A DNA stretch of 64,000 bases from Haloarchaeobius salinus. Lineage in GTDB: Archaea > Halobacteriota > Halobacteria > Halobacteriales > Natrialbaceae. The stretch spans positions 124,001 through 188,000 of the forward strand of contig NZ_JANHAU010000007.1 in assembly GCF_024464185.1 (NCBI RefSeq), in the 5' to 3' direction. The translations under genes were made by a program, and so were the position numbers. This document shows, one piece after another, positions 18,798-29,500 of this stretch (the stretch's first letter is position 1; the number at the start of each line of letters is the position of its first letter). The notes under the pieces are model-generated. The model was not told the DNA's origin. It was given only the letters and a program-made list of their open reading frames with translations, and did not search any database.

Positions 18798-20063
18798 ATG
18801 TCGATCCCCGTTCCACGCGGTGAAGCCGAAGTCACCGCCGATATCGAGCTCGGAGAGTACGAGGAGTCCGACCCAATCGAGCTGAGCGAACAGGCTGCGC
18901 GGATGCTGACCCAGGACGTCAACGGGGGGACAGACCGAGATGGGGACCGGATCAATCTGCGGTACACCCGGGATGGAAAGGCTATCCTCAAAGCGACCCA
19001 GTATGTCGGCATCGTCTCACTTCTCGATGGGCCAGTTATCCAAGTTAGTCCGAAAGCTGCAGGAACGAATTTGTTGTATTTACTCCAATACGCACAGGAC
19101 ACGACCCCGACAACTTTTGCGTCAGAGACGCCGTTCCAGCGAGGCCCAACGTTTCTCGACGCGTTCGGGGCACTATTCGAAGCCGAGCTCCGGGAGGTGT
19201 TGAATCGTGGTCTCCAGACTGATTATCGACGCGTTGCCGGGACGGAACCCCATCTTCGTGGCCAGTTGAACATTCAGCAGCAGCTCCAACGCCACCCGCC
19301 CACCCCGACGAAGTTCGAGTGTACCTACGACGAACTCACGCATGACACAACTGCCAACCGGGCCATTCTCTACGCGACGTCGGTGTTACTCGGGACGGTG
19401 TCGGATCGATCAATCACCCAGACCCTTCGACAACACCAACAATTGCTCCGGCGGCGGGTTGAACTGACACCCGTCACAGGTGCCGAGCTTGATGGAATTC
19501 AGTTAACGCGGCTTTCCGAACATTACGAGGACATCCTTCGACTCTCACGGTTAGTGATCGAGAACGCGTTCGTCTCGGAGTTGACCGCAGGAAGTAGCAC
19601 GTCCTTCGCGCTGATGGTGAACATGAATACGGTCTTCGAGAACGCCATTGAACGGGCTGTCACCACGGTTTCAGAACAGCGTGGATGGACGGTCAAACCG
19701 CAGGAGAAAACCCAATCCCTGTTGACTGGCGGTAAGCACAACGTGACGCTAAAGCCCGATGTGACCATCTATGAAGGCCATGAGCAACCGCTGATCGTCG
19801 GTGATGCGAAGTGGAAGATTGATACGCCCTCGAACAGCGACTACTACCAGCTCACGTCGTACATGCTGGGTCGTGACGCACCGGGGATTCTGTTTTATCC
19901 CGATTGTGACGGTGATAATGCGACGACCGCAGAGGTCGCTGGACAGTTCCCGCTTGAGATCGTCGAGCTGCCGACGGCCGCTGCCGTCGACGACTTCGAT
20001 GAGTTCGTTGATCAGTTCGAGGCTGCTGTTATGATAGCAATCGACTCTCTCCTTGAATATTAA
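18798..20063 (+). CDS. mcrC: McrC-like nuclease subunit
   Basis: 421 residues. The C-terminal part carries the PD-(D/E)XK pattern LKPDVTIYEG followed by VGDAKWK, with acidic and lysine residues in the expected places for the McrC endonuclease. The N-terminal region (ILKATQYVGIVSLLDGPVIQVSPKA) matches the McrC beta-rich domain that contacts McrB. It follows mcrB by 8 bp and is followed 8 bp later by a 75-codon gene, so three genes likely form one transcript. Confidence 0.87.
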   Translation: MSIPVPRGEAEVTADIELGEYEESDPIELSEQAARMLTQDVNGGTDRDGDRINLRYTRDGKAILKATQYVGIVSLLDGPVIQVSPKAAGTNLLYLLQYAQDTTPTTFASETPFQRGPTFLDAFGALFEAELREVLNRGLQTDYRRVAGTEPHLRGQLNIQQQLQRHPPTPTKFECTYDELTHDTTANRAILYATSVLLGTVSDRSITQTLRQHQQLLRRRVELTPVTGAELDGIQLTRLSEHYEDILRLSRLVIENAFVSELTAGSSTSFALMVNMNTVFENAIERAVTTVSEQRGWTVKPQEKTQSLLTGGKHNVTLKPDVTIYEGHEQPLIVGDAKWKIDTPSNSDYYQLTSYMLGRDAPGILFYPDCDGDNATTAEVAGQFPLEIVELPTAAAVDDFDEFVDQFEAAVMIAIDSLLEY

Positions 20064-20071
20064 ACAAGAAA

Positions 20072-20299
20072 ATGACAGAACACAGCATTGAGGTTGGAGA
20101 CCGTGTTCGAATCGATATCCCTGATGAGACGGATCCAGATCATGACCAACTCCATGGACGCTACGGCAAGATCATCACGATTTTCGAGGACGACGCCAAC
20201 GACGTAACAGGTGATGATCGTGATGCTGTACTGTACCGGATTCAGCTAGACGACGGGACAGAGACCGATGTCCGGTGGCGCGATCTCCGACCACCGTAA
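20072..20299 (+). CDS. Small SH3/KOW-like protein in the mcrBC operon
   Basis: 75 residues. The pattern VGDRVRID...HGRYGKIITI...YRIQLDDGTETDVRWRDLRPP is that of a small SH3-like beta barrel (KOW/chromo-like). No catalytic residues are seen. The 8-bp gap after mcrC suggests cotranscription. It may bind McrBC or DNA, or be a passenger; the sequence does not decide. Directly downstream lie a polymerase fragment and a transposon relic. Confidence 0.6.
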   Translation: MTEHSIEVGDRVRIDIPDETDPDHDQLHGRYGKIITIFEDDANDVTGDDRDAVLYRIQLDDGTETDVRWRDLRPP

Positions 20300-20370
20300 G
20301 CAATCGAACTATTAGTCCTGTTCCCGGCAGTTTCAATAGAGATCGGACTGGTTGATTTCTGGCTCCGACA

Positions 20371-20460
20371 CGTGTTGGCGACCACAATCTTGCCATCGAC
20401 TCTGGTTAGGATATCGTGGACGAGCTCATCGACGATGAGAATACAGTTCGTCGAAGCTTT
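20371..20460 (+). pseudogene. Tiny relic of DNA polymerase B C-terminus
   Basis: Translation in one frame gives DHNLAIDSG-stop-DIVDELIDDENT, which aligns with DQDLAVHPGQDIEYVVVDDEKT in the larger polymerase fragment at 37.6 kb; the glutamine codon has become TAG. About 30 codons survive beside the IS1595-type relic. It is the shortest of three such fragments in the window. Confidence 0.5.
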
Positions 20461-20599
20461 CCATTCTGCGCTGGGGTGAGATGGCGTGATTCGGTGAGCT
20501 CTCACCTAGACCTAGCTACCAGTGTTGACGACAGTCCCGAACAGGAAACAGTGTCGCTCTTATGTAGAACTGTGGAACGAGTCGATCGCAACGCTATCA

Positions 20600-21545
20600 A
20601 CGAGTGTCAATACCGGTGCGCTCACGCGGTTTAATGACATGGACCAATCCGAAGGTATGAGCGGCCTGTTCCAAGCCCTGCTTGGACAGACCGCGGAACT
20701 TCCGCAGCCACGGATGAATCACCGACCAGAGGCTCTCGACGTGGTTAATGTGGACGCCGTCTGGCGAAACATACCGCTCGTCGTGCATCACAACTCGATG
20801 ATCATAGTCGAGTCTCCGATACGCTTGCAACCCATCGGTCCAGACCTCTCCCAGCGGCTGGGAGAGGTCTTCAGCTTCCTGGATCACGCTGAGAAGATCA
20901 CTCTCGAAGCGTATGCCTTTCTTCGCCCGTATCACGGTGAGCTCGTTGCGGCGGGCCGCGACGAGCGTTAGCTGATTGCCGTGGCGACCCTTCCATCGAG
21001 TACGTCCTCTACGCGACGATCCCCCACGAGAGCGGCTCTTTCGTGGAGGATTTTGTCCTTTGTAGCCCGACAGACTTTGCCGCTCTCGTCGACTTCAGTC
21101 GGACCGAACACCGTTTGCTGGATCCGTGCCCATATGGAGGGGAAGCCGCGAGAGATCGCGGCTTCCACGTCTCGAATCGCGTAATAGACGGTCTTGTACG
21201 TGCGGTCAAACAAGACCGCATTCTGTGAGATGCTCAACAGCGTATCAGCATACAGAACATACGCGAGAAGCACCTCACCACCGAAGAGGTGCTTCTCGTG
21301 GAACGGCGTTCCATACGTGTGTACTGGTCGAAAATCACAGTTCCGACACCAGACACGGTCGAGGCCGTCCCAGACGCGAATGCTCTGATGCTCCAGTGTG
21401 GACAAGTAGCGTCCGCCCAGAACTGCTTGAGTCGCTGCTCGATACGGGCGTCGAGCGGCTCGGTCCGAAGGGCTAAGACCTCTAAGTCCACTAGTTGACA
21501 TAGCATCCTGCCGAAGGTTGGAATGGTACTGGACATACCTCCAAA
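20600..21545 (-). mobile_element. Decayed IS1595-type insertion sequence (transposase broken by frameshifts)
   Basis: Three minus-strand frames together spell one transposase: an N-terminal part (ARIEQRLKQFWADA) at about 21530-21430, a central part from about 21420 with zinc-like CRNC and VDES, and a C-terminal part at 20597-20935 with WTDGLQAYRR and INHVESLWSVIHPWLRKFRG. The VDES...D...HINHVES pattern is the DDE-type signature of IS1595-family elements. At least two frameshifts separate the parts, so it is inactive. An 11-bp inverted repeat GCATCCTGCCG/CGGCAGGATGC lies at its upstream side (about 21503-21562). I did not find clear terminal inverted repeats. Confidence 0.65.
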
Positions 21546-21616
21546 TTCGCGGCAGGATGCTGTAACTCTACGTCTGAGAACCGTCTTTCCGCAACTCTAC
21601 ATAAGAGCGAAAAGCC

Positions 21617-21645
21617 TTAACCAACAAGTCCGAATTGTTGGTTAA
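21617..21645. repeat. TTAACCAACAA palindrome, copy 1
   Basis: Perfect 11-bp arms TTAACCAACAA and TTGTTGGTTAA separated by 7 bp. Related palindromes occur at 42525-42565 and 46861-46912. Here it stands alone, between the IS relic and the 3' end of the SF1 helicase gene. Confidence 0.8.
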
Positions 21646-21719
21646 TGTTGTGCCGATCGAATTCGGAGTAATAGAGCCAAGGGAACGGACGGGCGCACGT
21701 GGATAGCATCAGAGCCACG

Positions 21720-21736
21720 CCCCTCTATCGATGTGT
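21720..21736 (+). repeat. 17-bp dispersed repeat, copy 1
   Basis: CCCCTCTATCGATGTGT occurs here and again, exactly, at 35133-35149. Both copies lie in gene-free DNA next to transposon scars. Function unknown. Confidence 0.7.
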
Positions 21737-21863
21737 GATCATCAGTTGGTTCATCTCGCACACGTGGTCCCCTTTGATCGCCAACTGCTAGTACGGCACC
21801 GAACTCACGACTGAGCAAATGGAGCGGGGAGTTCCACCGACTCGCCAGACGATTCTTATAGAG

Positions 21864-24737
21864 CTACTCTATCTCTCCTGCCAGATACTGGGTCGCTTTG
21901 TTTGTGTGCTGAATCTTGTGATTGGAATCCCGTTGATAGTACTCACGAAGCTCCGAGCTCAGATAGTCCCATGCTTCTTTCCCGTTTTTCATCTCCCATG
22001 CGTCGGCCAATTCGGAGTTTGACGTCGGTGTCAGGTTGACGAGCGACTTAATCCGGGTATATTTTTCCACATCAAAGTTGGCATTCGAAATTCCTTCTCC
22101 AGTGTCGGTTTCCTTGTCAGGGCCATCGGAGTCAGTTACATCGTTCCCGCTACTCGGTGAATTCCCAGAGTCAGGTCCCACCTCCGATGAAGGATCGTTT
22201 CCGGAACTGGGACCATTGATCTCTCCGAGGGGAACTCCGTCAACCCAAGTTCCAGATTGCCAGTCATAGACTCCGCCTCTGTCTGCCACATAGTTGAGAA
22301 ACTTCTTGAGTGTATTCCCAACCGGCGCATTTTCCTTAATCGCTGACAAATTACCTACCATGATGAAGCGCGACTTGGGACGGGTCGAGGCAACGTTAAA
22401 CCGATTTGGGTTCCCAGAAAAGCGGAGGCCGCTCTTTTCAGTATTGACGGCACTGAAGATGATTGTATCGCGTTCTCGACCTTGGAAACCATCCACGGTG
22501 GAAACTTCCACGCCACCGTATTTCGGAAGTTCGTCAGCAATTAGACTCCGCTGTCCGCGAAACGGAGTGATGACACCAAGCTGGTCTTCAGAGACATCCG
22601 TGCTATCGATAAAGTGACTCACGAGCTTGGTAACAGCTTCTATCTCTGATTTGTTGACTGATCCACTGAAGCGCTTCCGCCAGGCTTCCTCACCGTCGAC
22701 ATCAACGAACACAACAGGAGGGCCAGCAGCAACTTCGGCAGCGTTCGACGCTGTTCCAGTTGTCTGATCCAAGGTCGTACCATCTGGGCACGACTCGGCG
22801 ACTGAGATTTGATCGTTGTAGATGTGCTTTTTTGCGAATCCAATGATGTCTTCGTGGCTCCGGTAGTGGTGTTCGAGCCAGCGTTCAATGTCATAGCGAT
22901 TTCTGAGGAACGAGAAGATTGATGCCTCATCCGGTGGGCTACCGTCTCTGGTTTTTATCGTTTTCAGAACGGGTTGGAGCTGATTATGGTCACCGACAAC
23001 GACCCACTTTTTCGCAGAAACCATGCCCAGAAGCCCGAGTGGTACCGGGATTTGGCTTGCTTCGTCAATAATCACTGTATCAAAATCGACTTGCGCGAGG
23101 CCACCGAGATGAGCACGAATGATCGTCGACCCAGTGATGTCGGCGTTGCTGATGGAGGTTGCCTCAGCTTCCTCTTGGAGTTCTTGAATCCGGCGTTGGA
23201 TATCGGTCAGCTCCACCTGCTTGGCGTCAATTGTCTCAGTGACATCAGTAACGTTAGTTAAACTACTTGGGCCAGTTTCTGCTGCGTTTTCCAGAACTGA
23301 CCGGTCCTGTTTTAGATTCTGGACTTTGGAGTTGAGATTGCTGATATTGGATTTCAGTTCTTCCGCAGTTTGAAGAAGGTCTGTGACAGTCTCGTCGGTG
23401 CTGTCTTCCATTACCTTCGACAGCATGAGTCTCTTCGTGCCTTTCGAGAGTTTTGCGGGGCGACCCACTCGAACTACTTTATGTGTATCCTGCGTAGCGA
23501 GTTTTTCGATTACGTTATCGACCGCAATATTGGTGTGAGAGGCTACCAGAACACGTTCACCCGTAGCGGCGAGTTCGTAGGCTGCTTTCGCGATTACCTC
23601 GGTTTTCCCCGAACCTGGTGGGCCAACTACGAGCGAGAGGTCTCCGGAATTCAATCCAAGTATATCGGATAGCACCTCCTTTTGTGACTCATCGAGTTCG
23701 AACCCATCGAGACTCATCCAGTTTGTTGGCTCACTTTGATCCGGTCTGCTGAGAGTACGCTTATCAAAGGTCTCGAACAAACGGGGCGCGTTGGTCGCGA
23801 GCTTCTCGACGGTTGCATCCTCACTGCTGGAATTGCGCCAGCCGGAGAAACCACGACGAGCTTCATAGAGGAACCCAGACTGTTGGGTCATAGCAATACT
23901 AGACTCTGAACTACAGACCGTGATCTGTTGGCCTTCCTTCAGCGCAGCGGCTGAGGTGTTTTCATAGTCCACGTGGATATCTCTCCCGTCGGTGTTGACC
24001 ACTTTCCCCATGAATTTGAGACTGGAGTCTCTAATCTGACCGATCTGACCACCTTCCTCAATCCAACCTGGGAGCGAACTCTCAGCCCGCAATACGATGA
24101 AGTGTTTTGTTCTATTTTGGCTGAGTACCGTAACGTCCAACTGTTCGCGCCATTTCGATTTACTCTCTTCTTCAACTTCGTCGTAGAGGAGGGCGGGCCA
24201 CCCGGGGAAGCGGGCCTCACAGGATTCACACTGATAGACAAATGGCGTCGAGAGTTGGACTCCACAGCTGTCGCAATACGAGTGAGTCTCTTCGTCCCCG
24301 TCATGGGAGTCTTCGATCCGTTTCAACTGTTGTTTGTTGTCTGCGAAGTGAGTACGGACTTTGTCTACCTCTGATTGGATTTGGGGTGTTTGCACAGTTT
24401 CTTTGAGATATTCGTCAATGTGCGAGGCGAGAATCGCGAAGCCAATAGCAAGATCTGAATCCGTGTAGTCGACTACTTCTGCACCAACGCAGCGAAGAAT
24501 CGCGGCAATTCCAGCGTCGGAGCCATAGGTGTCCTTGCAGAACTCAACGCCCTCTGCTGGATTGTCCTCAAGCCACGCCTGGTTCGAACGAAACCGGTCG
24601 GGAGATTCAACATTGAGGAATGGGGGATGATTCGTGACCAGATATCTACAATCTGTGAGAATATTGAGGAGGTGCATCCTCTCGCTGGAAACACCTAGCT
24701 CGTTGGCGATTTTTTGATACAGATGCCAGGAAGTCAT
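21864..24737 (-). CDS. UPF1/Dna2-like SF1 helicase with zinc finger
   Basis: 957 residues. The N-terminal about 350 residues include a four-cysteine finger CDSCGV...CESC near 155-172 and a beta-rich segment before the motor. SF1B motifs follow: Walker A GPPGSGKT near 372, SHTNIAVDN near 400, IIDEAS near 557, GDHNQLQP near 580, and TVDGFQGRERD near 752 with NVASTRPKSRF after it. Residues about 840-880 are a Ser/Gly/Asp-rich linker, and the last about 65 form a small separate domain. It resembles UPF1/SMUBP2 and Dna2 helicases, but no nuclease domain is visible. It is divergent from the lipoprotein gene at 24941. A defence or DNA-repair role is inferred from location. Confidence 0.85.
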   Translation of the reverse strand: MTSWHLYQKIANELGVSSERMHLLNILTDCRYLVTNHPPFLNVESPDRFRSNQAWLEDNPAEGVEFCKDTYGSDAGIAAILRCVGAEVVDYTDSDLAIGFAILASHIDEYLKETVQTPQIQSEVDKVRTHFADNKQQLKRIEDSHDGDEETHSYCDSCGVQLSTPFVYQCESCEARFPGWPALLYDEVEEESKSKWREQLDVTVLSQNRTKHFIVLRAESSLPGWIEEGGQIGQIRDSSLKFMGKVVNTDGRDIHVDYENTSAAALKEGQQITVCSSESSIAMTQQSGFLYEARRGFSGWRNSSSEDATVEKLATNAPRLFETFDKRTLSRPDQSEPTNWMSLDGFELDESQKEVLSDILGLNSGDLSLVVGPPGSGKTEVIAKAAYELAATGERVLVASHTNIAVDNVIEKLATQDTHKVVRVGRPAKLSKGTKRLMLSKVMEDSTDETVTDLLQTAEELKSNISNLNSKVQNLKQDRSVLENAAETGPSSLTNVTDVTETIDAKQVELTDIQRRIQELQEEAEATSISNADITGSTIIRAHLGGLAQVDFDTVIIDEASQIPVPLGLLGMVSAKKWVVVGDHNQLQPVLKTIKTRDGSPPDEASIFSFLRNRYDIERWLEHHYRSHEDIIGFAKKHIYNDQISVAESCPDGTTLDQTTGTASNAAEVAAGPPVVFVDVDGEEAWRKRFSGSVNKSEIEAVTKLVSHFIDSTDVSEDQLGVITPFRGQRSLIADELPKYGGVEVSTVDGFQGRERDTIIFSAVNTEKSGLRFSGNPNRFNVASTRPKSRFIMVGNLSAIKENAPVGNTLKKFLNYVADRGGVYDWQSGTWVDGVPLGEINGPSSGNDPSSEVGPDSGNSPSSGNDVTDSDGPDKETDTGEGISNANFDVEKYTRIKSLVNLTPTSNSELADAWEMKNGKEAWDYLSSELREYYQRDSNHKIQHTNKATQYLAGEIE

Positions 24738-24940
24738 ATTGCGAAAATGTCCTTACACACATATGTAATTCAGCCAAAAGGCTCATACCTGATGTTACGT
24801 CACCGGAATTTGCCACCTCCTCAGGAGTATATCGATTAATTCGAGTTGTGGTCCGATCAGTGACTCGCCGTTTGGAGAACAGAATCTGATACTGACACTG
24901 TAGCCAAAACCGTTATAGCATCAATCTGGTAATAATTCAC

Positions 24941-26341
24941 ATGGACCGCCGTGACTACATTGCAGGTCTGACCCTCCCAATCACGACATGTATCGCTGGT
25001 TGTTCTTCTATCCTTTCTGAAACTGAGGACTCAACAACTGATTCCGATGGTGACGGAGTTCCAGATAAACACGACTACGCGCCTCGAGACCCGGATGTAC
25101 AATCTGAGGGCGACGTCGTCGGTAGAACGACTACCGCGGAACTTTCCAACGTTTCCGAATTCGATCTGGAGACAGAGACCACACCAGCACCAACAACAAA
25201 CTCTGTGATTATCGACGACGAAGAGACCTTTGCAACAACGGAACCGACAACAACCAGACCCACGACAACACCGACGACGACACCGACTGAAACCCTCCCG
25301 ACGAACGAGGTGTCAGCTGACGCTGCTCCGATTTCAGACCGAACCTCTCATTTCACGGCGTACTCGATGCAAGACGCCAGAGTTCGGCTTGTCTCGGAGA
25401 CAATCGACCGAAGTTATCCTGATGGTGGTCGCTTGCTCGTCGTTGCTGGGGCCTACCCCGATGAGATAATGGCAGAGGAGGGTGCTCACGGCTACGGGCT
25501 TAGCGATGCCTTCGTGCCGGAGCAAACGATGGAGCAGACCGTCCCACTAACGTTTGAACGTGTCCCAGATACCTCATTCTACCTGCAAACGTATCTCGTT
25601 CCTGGTGACGCAACGATCGAGACGCTTGAGCTCGAAGATGCTGAGTACCTTTGCGAGACGAACCGGCTTCGACTCTCAGGTGGACGTCTCACAACGGAAG
25701 AGCCCCTCCCGAGCGTAGGCGACTTCGAAGCAACGGGATTCGCCCGTAGGAGTGCAGAGGGGTGTTATCTGCTGGAGTTCAACGGCAGAATCAGCGGGAG
25801 GAATTGGAACGCCAATCTAATCGCATACAAATCCACATATGTGCAGGCCTCGGAAGCAGTTCGGTCACGCGACCGCGGAGAGTATGTCCAAATCGCGCAA
25901 GAGTCCGGTCTCGCAGATAATCTCGCCACAATTCTAGCGGAGGAAGCAGCGGCGAATGGCTACACGACACAACAGGAGCAGGTCCGGTTCGTGATTCGCT
26001 TCGTTCAGGACCTCCCGTACGTCCCCGACGATGTGAGTACGGGCTACGACGACTACACGAAATCCGTCACGGAAACGCTCGTTGAGGGTGGTGGGGACTG
26101 CGAGGACTCCGCTATCATGATGGCATCTGTTCTCCAGGCAGAGACGTTCAACTACGACTGTATCCTCATTCAACCACCACAGCACATGGCAGTGGGAGTA
26201 TACGGAAACGATCTCCCAGGAACCTATTGGGAGTACAACGGTCGACGCTATTACTATCTCGAAACGACGGGTAATGGGTGGACTGTTGGTGAATTACCAC
26301 CCGAGTATGAGGGAGAAGACGCCTATCTGTACGATGTGTAG
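24941..26341 (+). CDS. Lipoprotein with transglutaminase-like domain
   Basis: 466 residues. An N-terminal signal ends in a lipobox (CIAGC near residue 20), followed by a calcium-binding-like DSDGDGVPDKHDYAPRD repeat and a Thr/Pro-rich linker, as in surface-anchored haloarchaeal proteins. The C-terminal part has a transglutaminase-like triad pattern: GGGDCEDSA near 384, QHMAVGVYG near 414 and YLETTGNG near 439, with Glu where Asp is usual. Likely an extracytoplasmic thiol hydrolase or peptidase-like protein. TATA-like GTTATAGC at about 24911 fits the ATG at 24941. Its stop codon lies exactly where an IS relic begins. Confidence 0.75.
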   Translation: MDRRDYIAGLTLPITTCIAGCSSILSETEDSTTDSDGDGVPDKHDYAPRDPDVQSEGDVVGRTTTAELSNVSEFDLETETTPAPTTNSVIIDDEETFATTEPTTTRPTTTPTTTPTETLPTNEVSADAAPISDRTSHFTAYSMQDARVRLVSETIDRSYPDGGRLLVVAGAYPDEIMAEEGAHGYGLSDAFVPEQTMEQTVPLTFERVPDTSFYLQTYLVPGDATIETLELEDAEYLCETNRLRLSGGRLTTEEPLPSVGDFEATGFARRSAEGCYLLEFNGRISGRNWNANLIAYKSTYVQASEAVRSRDRGEYVQIAQESGLADNLATILAEEAAANGYTTQQEQVRFVIRFVQDLPYVPDDVSTGYDDYTKSVTETLVEGGGDCEDSAIMMASVLQAETFNYDCILIQPPQHMAVGVYGNDLPGTYWEYNGRRYYYLETTGNGWTVGELPPEYEGEDAYLYDV

Positions 26342-26505
26342 CGTCCGGCCAGAATTGATTGAGTCGCTGTTCGATGGGAACATCGAGTGGGCGGGTCTGA
26401 GGAGCAAAGACGTATAGGTTCAATAGTTGTCGGTGCAACCTGCCGAGGTCTGGAGCGGTACTGGATATAGCTTCCACTCGCCGGAAAACTCCGTATGAGA
26501 CATCG
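26340..26505 (-). mobile_element. Second IS1595-type relic (5' end of transposase only)
   Basis: About 165 bp aligns with 21406-21560 of the first relic: both read PLD..IEQRLxQFWxDAT on the minus strand and share the flanking GGTACTGGATAT-like stretch upstream. Only the N-terminal coding part remains. It sits between the lipoprotein stop and the sacsin-like gene start. Confidence 0.6.
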
Positions 26506-26520
26506 GAGGGGGATCAACCC

Positions 26521-29500
26521 ATGACTTCACGGTTATCGACAGCGCTGCCATGGCACTTATCTACGAGTTCCGCATCTGTCGATAGCATGGCAAGTCAATC
26601 GACGGTCGTAGACCACCTAACGGAAGCGGAACTCTTCGAACGGTGGAGCGATCGTTGGGACCATTTCCTCGATGACTTTTCTGCGGCGTCGTCCTCAGCC
26701 ACAGTTTCTGAACGCCTCCGAGATAAAGTGAAAAGTGGTAACGCAGAGCGAGCGATCGCTGGTGGTCACGAAGGGCGAGAAATCCTTGAACTCCTCCAGA
26801 ACGCCCGTGACGCAATTCCTGGGGAAACCGATGGTGGGCGTGTCTACGTTGGAGTGTACGACGAAGGCGTTCTCGTGGCGAACACTGGCCACCCCTTCGA
26901 TATGTTTGACCCGGATGTCGAGGACGCCGTCACGATGATCGGCGAATCCTCGAAGGGGAACAGCGACCAAGAAATCGGACACAAGGGTGTTGGCCTGAAG
27001 TCAATTCTCGCTACTGGGGATGCATTCGAAATCTGGACGCGCCACGAGAGTGCTACAAATGAAACGCTTCGCGTCAGACTTAGTCGGTCGTATGTCACTG
27101 CAGCGTTGCTCTCATCGTTAGGGTACGATACGTCTGCGTTCGATCTTCGTGGTGCTGTATCGAACGAGGCGATTCAATCGCTCACCACGACTTCGAATGC
27201 CGATCAGCGAACCGAGGATCTGACCCAAGACGCTCGAGAGGACATCGGCAAGCTCCCGCTCTTCGATTTTCCGGTCCCCCTGACGACAGCTTCTGGAGCA
27301 GACGATCCTGTTGCAGACCGGGCATCGGCGCTCATCACCGGCGATGTCGACGAATGGTACGGTGATCCCTTCCGAACGGCTGTCTTCGTTGAGTACGAGG
27401 ATACGGAGTGGCGGGACATCCTCAAGGAGTTCAACATTCCACAACCTGAATCGTCCGACGGAGACAGTGCTGGTCGGGCCGAGCGGCTCTGGTCGTATCT
27501 CTCGAAGGAGGCTGACGGCGAAGACGCGACGAGTGAAACGCTGACACCCGAGACACTCATTCAGTTTGGTGGAATAGAGACATTGCTGCTCGAACGCGTG
27601 GGTGGCACGGATCAACCAAGCCGGGAGCGGTGGGACGTCGACCGTACCCCTGGGCCACTCGATAGCGAGACAGTGCGTCATGAGACAGTTACGGTGGCTG
27701 TCGAGGGAACGGACGCATCATTTGCGGACGAGCAGTTTGACCAATTCGGGTTTGCTGATGCCGACGCACCCACGCAGTTGCTCGTTCCGCAGACGAGGAC
27801 CGAACGAGAGCGGCCACAGGAGTATCCGCTGTATCTCTACTATCCGATCGAGAATACACGGGACGTTTCCCTTCCGTTCTGTCTCCATGGGCACTTCACG
27901 GTTGAGACGAATCGGAAGGATCTCAGTCTCAACAGCCTCGATGATAATCAGGCAGTCCTCGAACGAGGAGTGGAGCTCGTTGCTCGAGTTGCCGAGGCAG
28001 CAGGAGGGAGCAACTTTGGCGGCCGCTATCCGTGGATCCTCCTCCCGCCCCCACCGAAGAGTTACCCGGACAACCCGAGTTCACAGGCGAGCTTGCTCAC
28101 ATGGTTCCGTGCCGCAGTCTATGAGGAACTCCGTGAGCGGCCGTGTGTTCCCACAGTTAGCGACGTAGACGGGTTATCGACACCCGTTGTACCCAGCGAG
28201 TCGCTTCTTCACTGGGACGGCACAGTGCGTGGTGGCTTCCTCGCACTGTTCGAGGTGATGGACTCGCTTGGTGAATCAGTTTCTGACGCTGTCGTCGACC
28301 GTTACTTCCCGACGAGGGATACACTCGAAGGTTGTCGTTCCGTCCCAGCCACATGGGATGAGAGAATCGAGGCGCTCCTCTGGGTTGACGATGTAGAACA
28401 GTTCTCAACCGAGATTGCCCGCTCATGGGGCGCTATCCTTGGCAGCCACCTCGACCGACGAACGATCGGTCAAGATACGTCACATCTCGTCTGTGACTCC
28501 AGTACTGCTCGGGCACTGTTTGTCGGTACTATCGAGACGATACTCCGCTCTGGCTCGAACGACGATGAGCTGTCAGCAACTCTCGACATGCTCTCCTCGC
28601 ACCTGGAGGGCGTATATCTCCTGCCCTGCCGTCGCACGAGCAAAAGCGGGGTAGTCGGTGACGACGCCGAAGAACCACGCTCTGAGAGTGATCCGGCGGA
28701 TAGTACCCTGCTTGTTCCCATCGAGGCACGGTCGGGACCAAATCCGAACGAGCGTGGGACGAGCCGCACACGGTCAGTCATCTGGGACGTCAACTCTCCG
28801 GAACGAGACACCCAACCGCCTGAAGTACCGCGTGAGAAGTCGAGTTTCCGAGTCTACTTCTTGGATCGGGCGGTCGAACAGAACGAACGGGCCCGTCGCG
28901 TTCTTGACCTCGCTGGTCGACCGTGGGGAGTCCGTGTCTACGATGGCACGCCGAGCTACTTCCGCGAACTCCTGGACACATTCGCGATGGATGACTCGGC
29001 GCGTGTGAAGCCACTAGACTTCTACTTCCTCGCAAAGCAGATCAACAAACTCGGGAGCGAGTCGACGGATCTTCAGACAGACGAGGGGTCGTTTGTTCCG
29101 ACTGAATACGTGAAATCAGCGGTTGCACGGTCAGATGGCGACCAGCGGCAAAACCTCCGTCGACGCCTGAACCTCCGAAATAATCGTCTCACCCTCCCGC
29201 GAGAGGGAGGCACTCATACTATACGGGAAACGATACTCGACGACGATTGGCAGCGTATCCGGGCGCTAGCCCACAGAGAGGATGCAACTGAAGACTGGGA
29301 CACGTTCGATGGGGATGCAAGTACGACATGGCCAGCGCCGACTGAAGAGGCGTGGGTTCCTATTGCCGATGCACTTGAGACAGACGACGCTCACGAACGA
29401 ATCGCGAAAACACTCTCGTTGTTCGGTGTCTCAGTGCTTCCCAATATCCGGACGGTGTGGATGTATGGGTCCGGGCATCCACGAACCCGAGGCGACGCAT

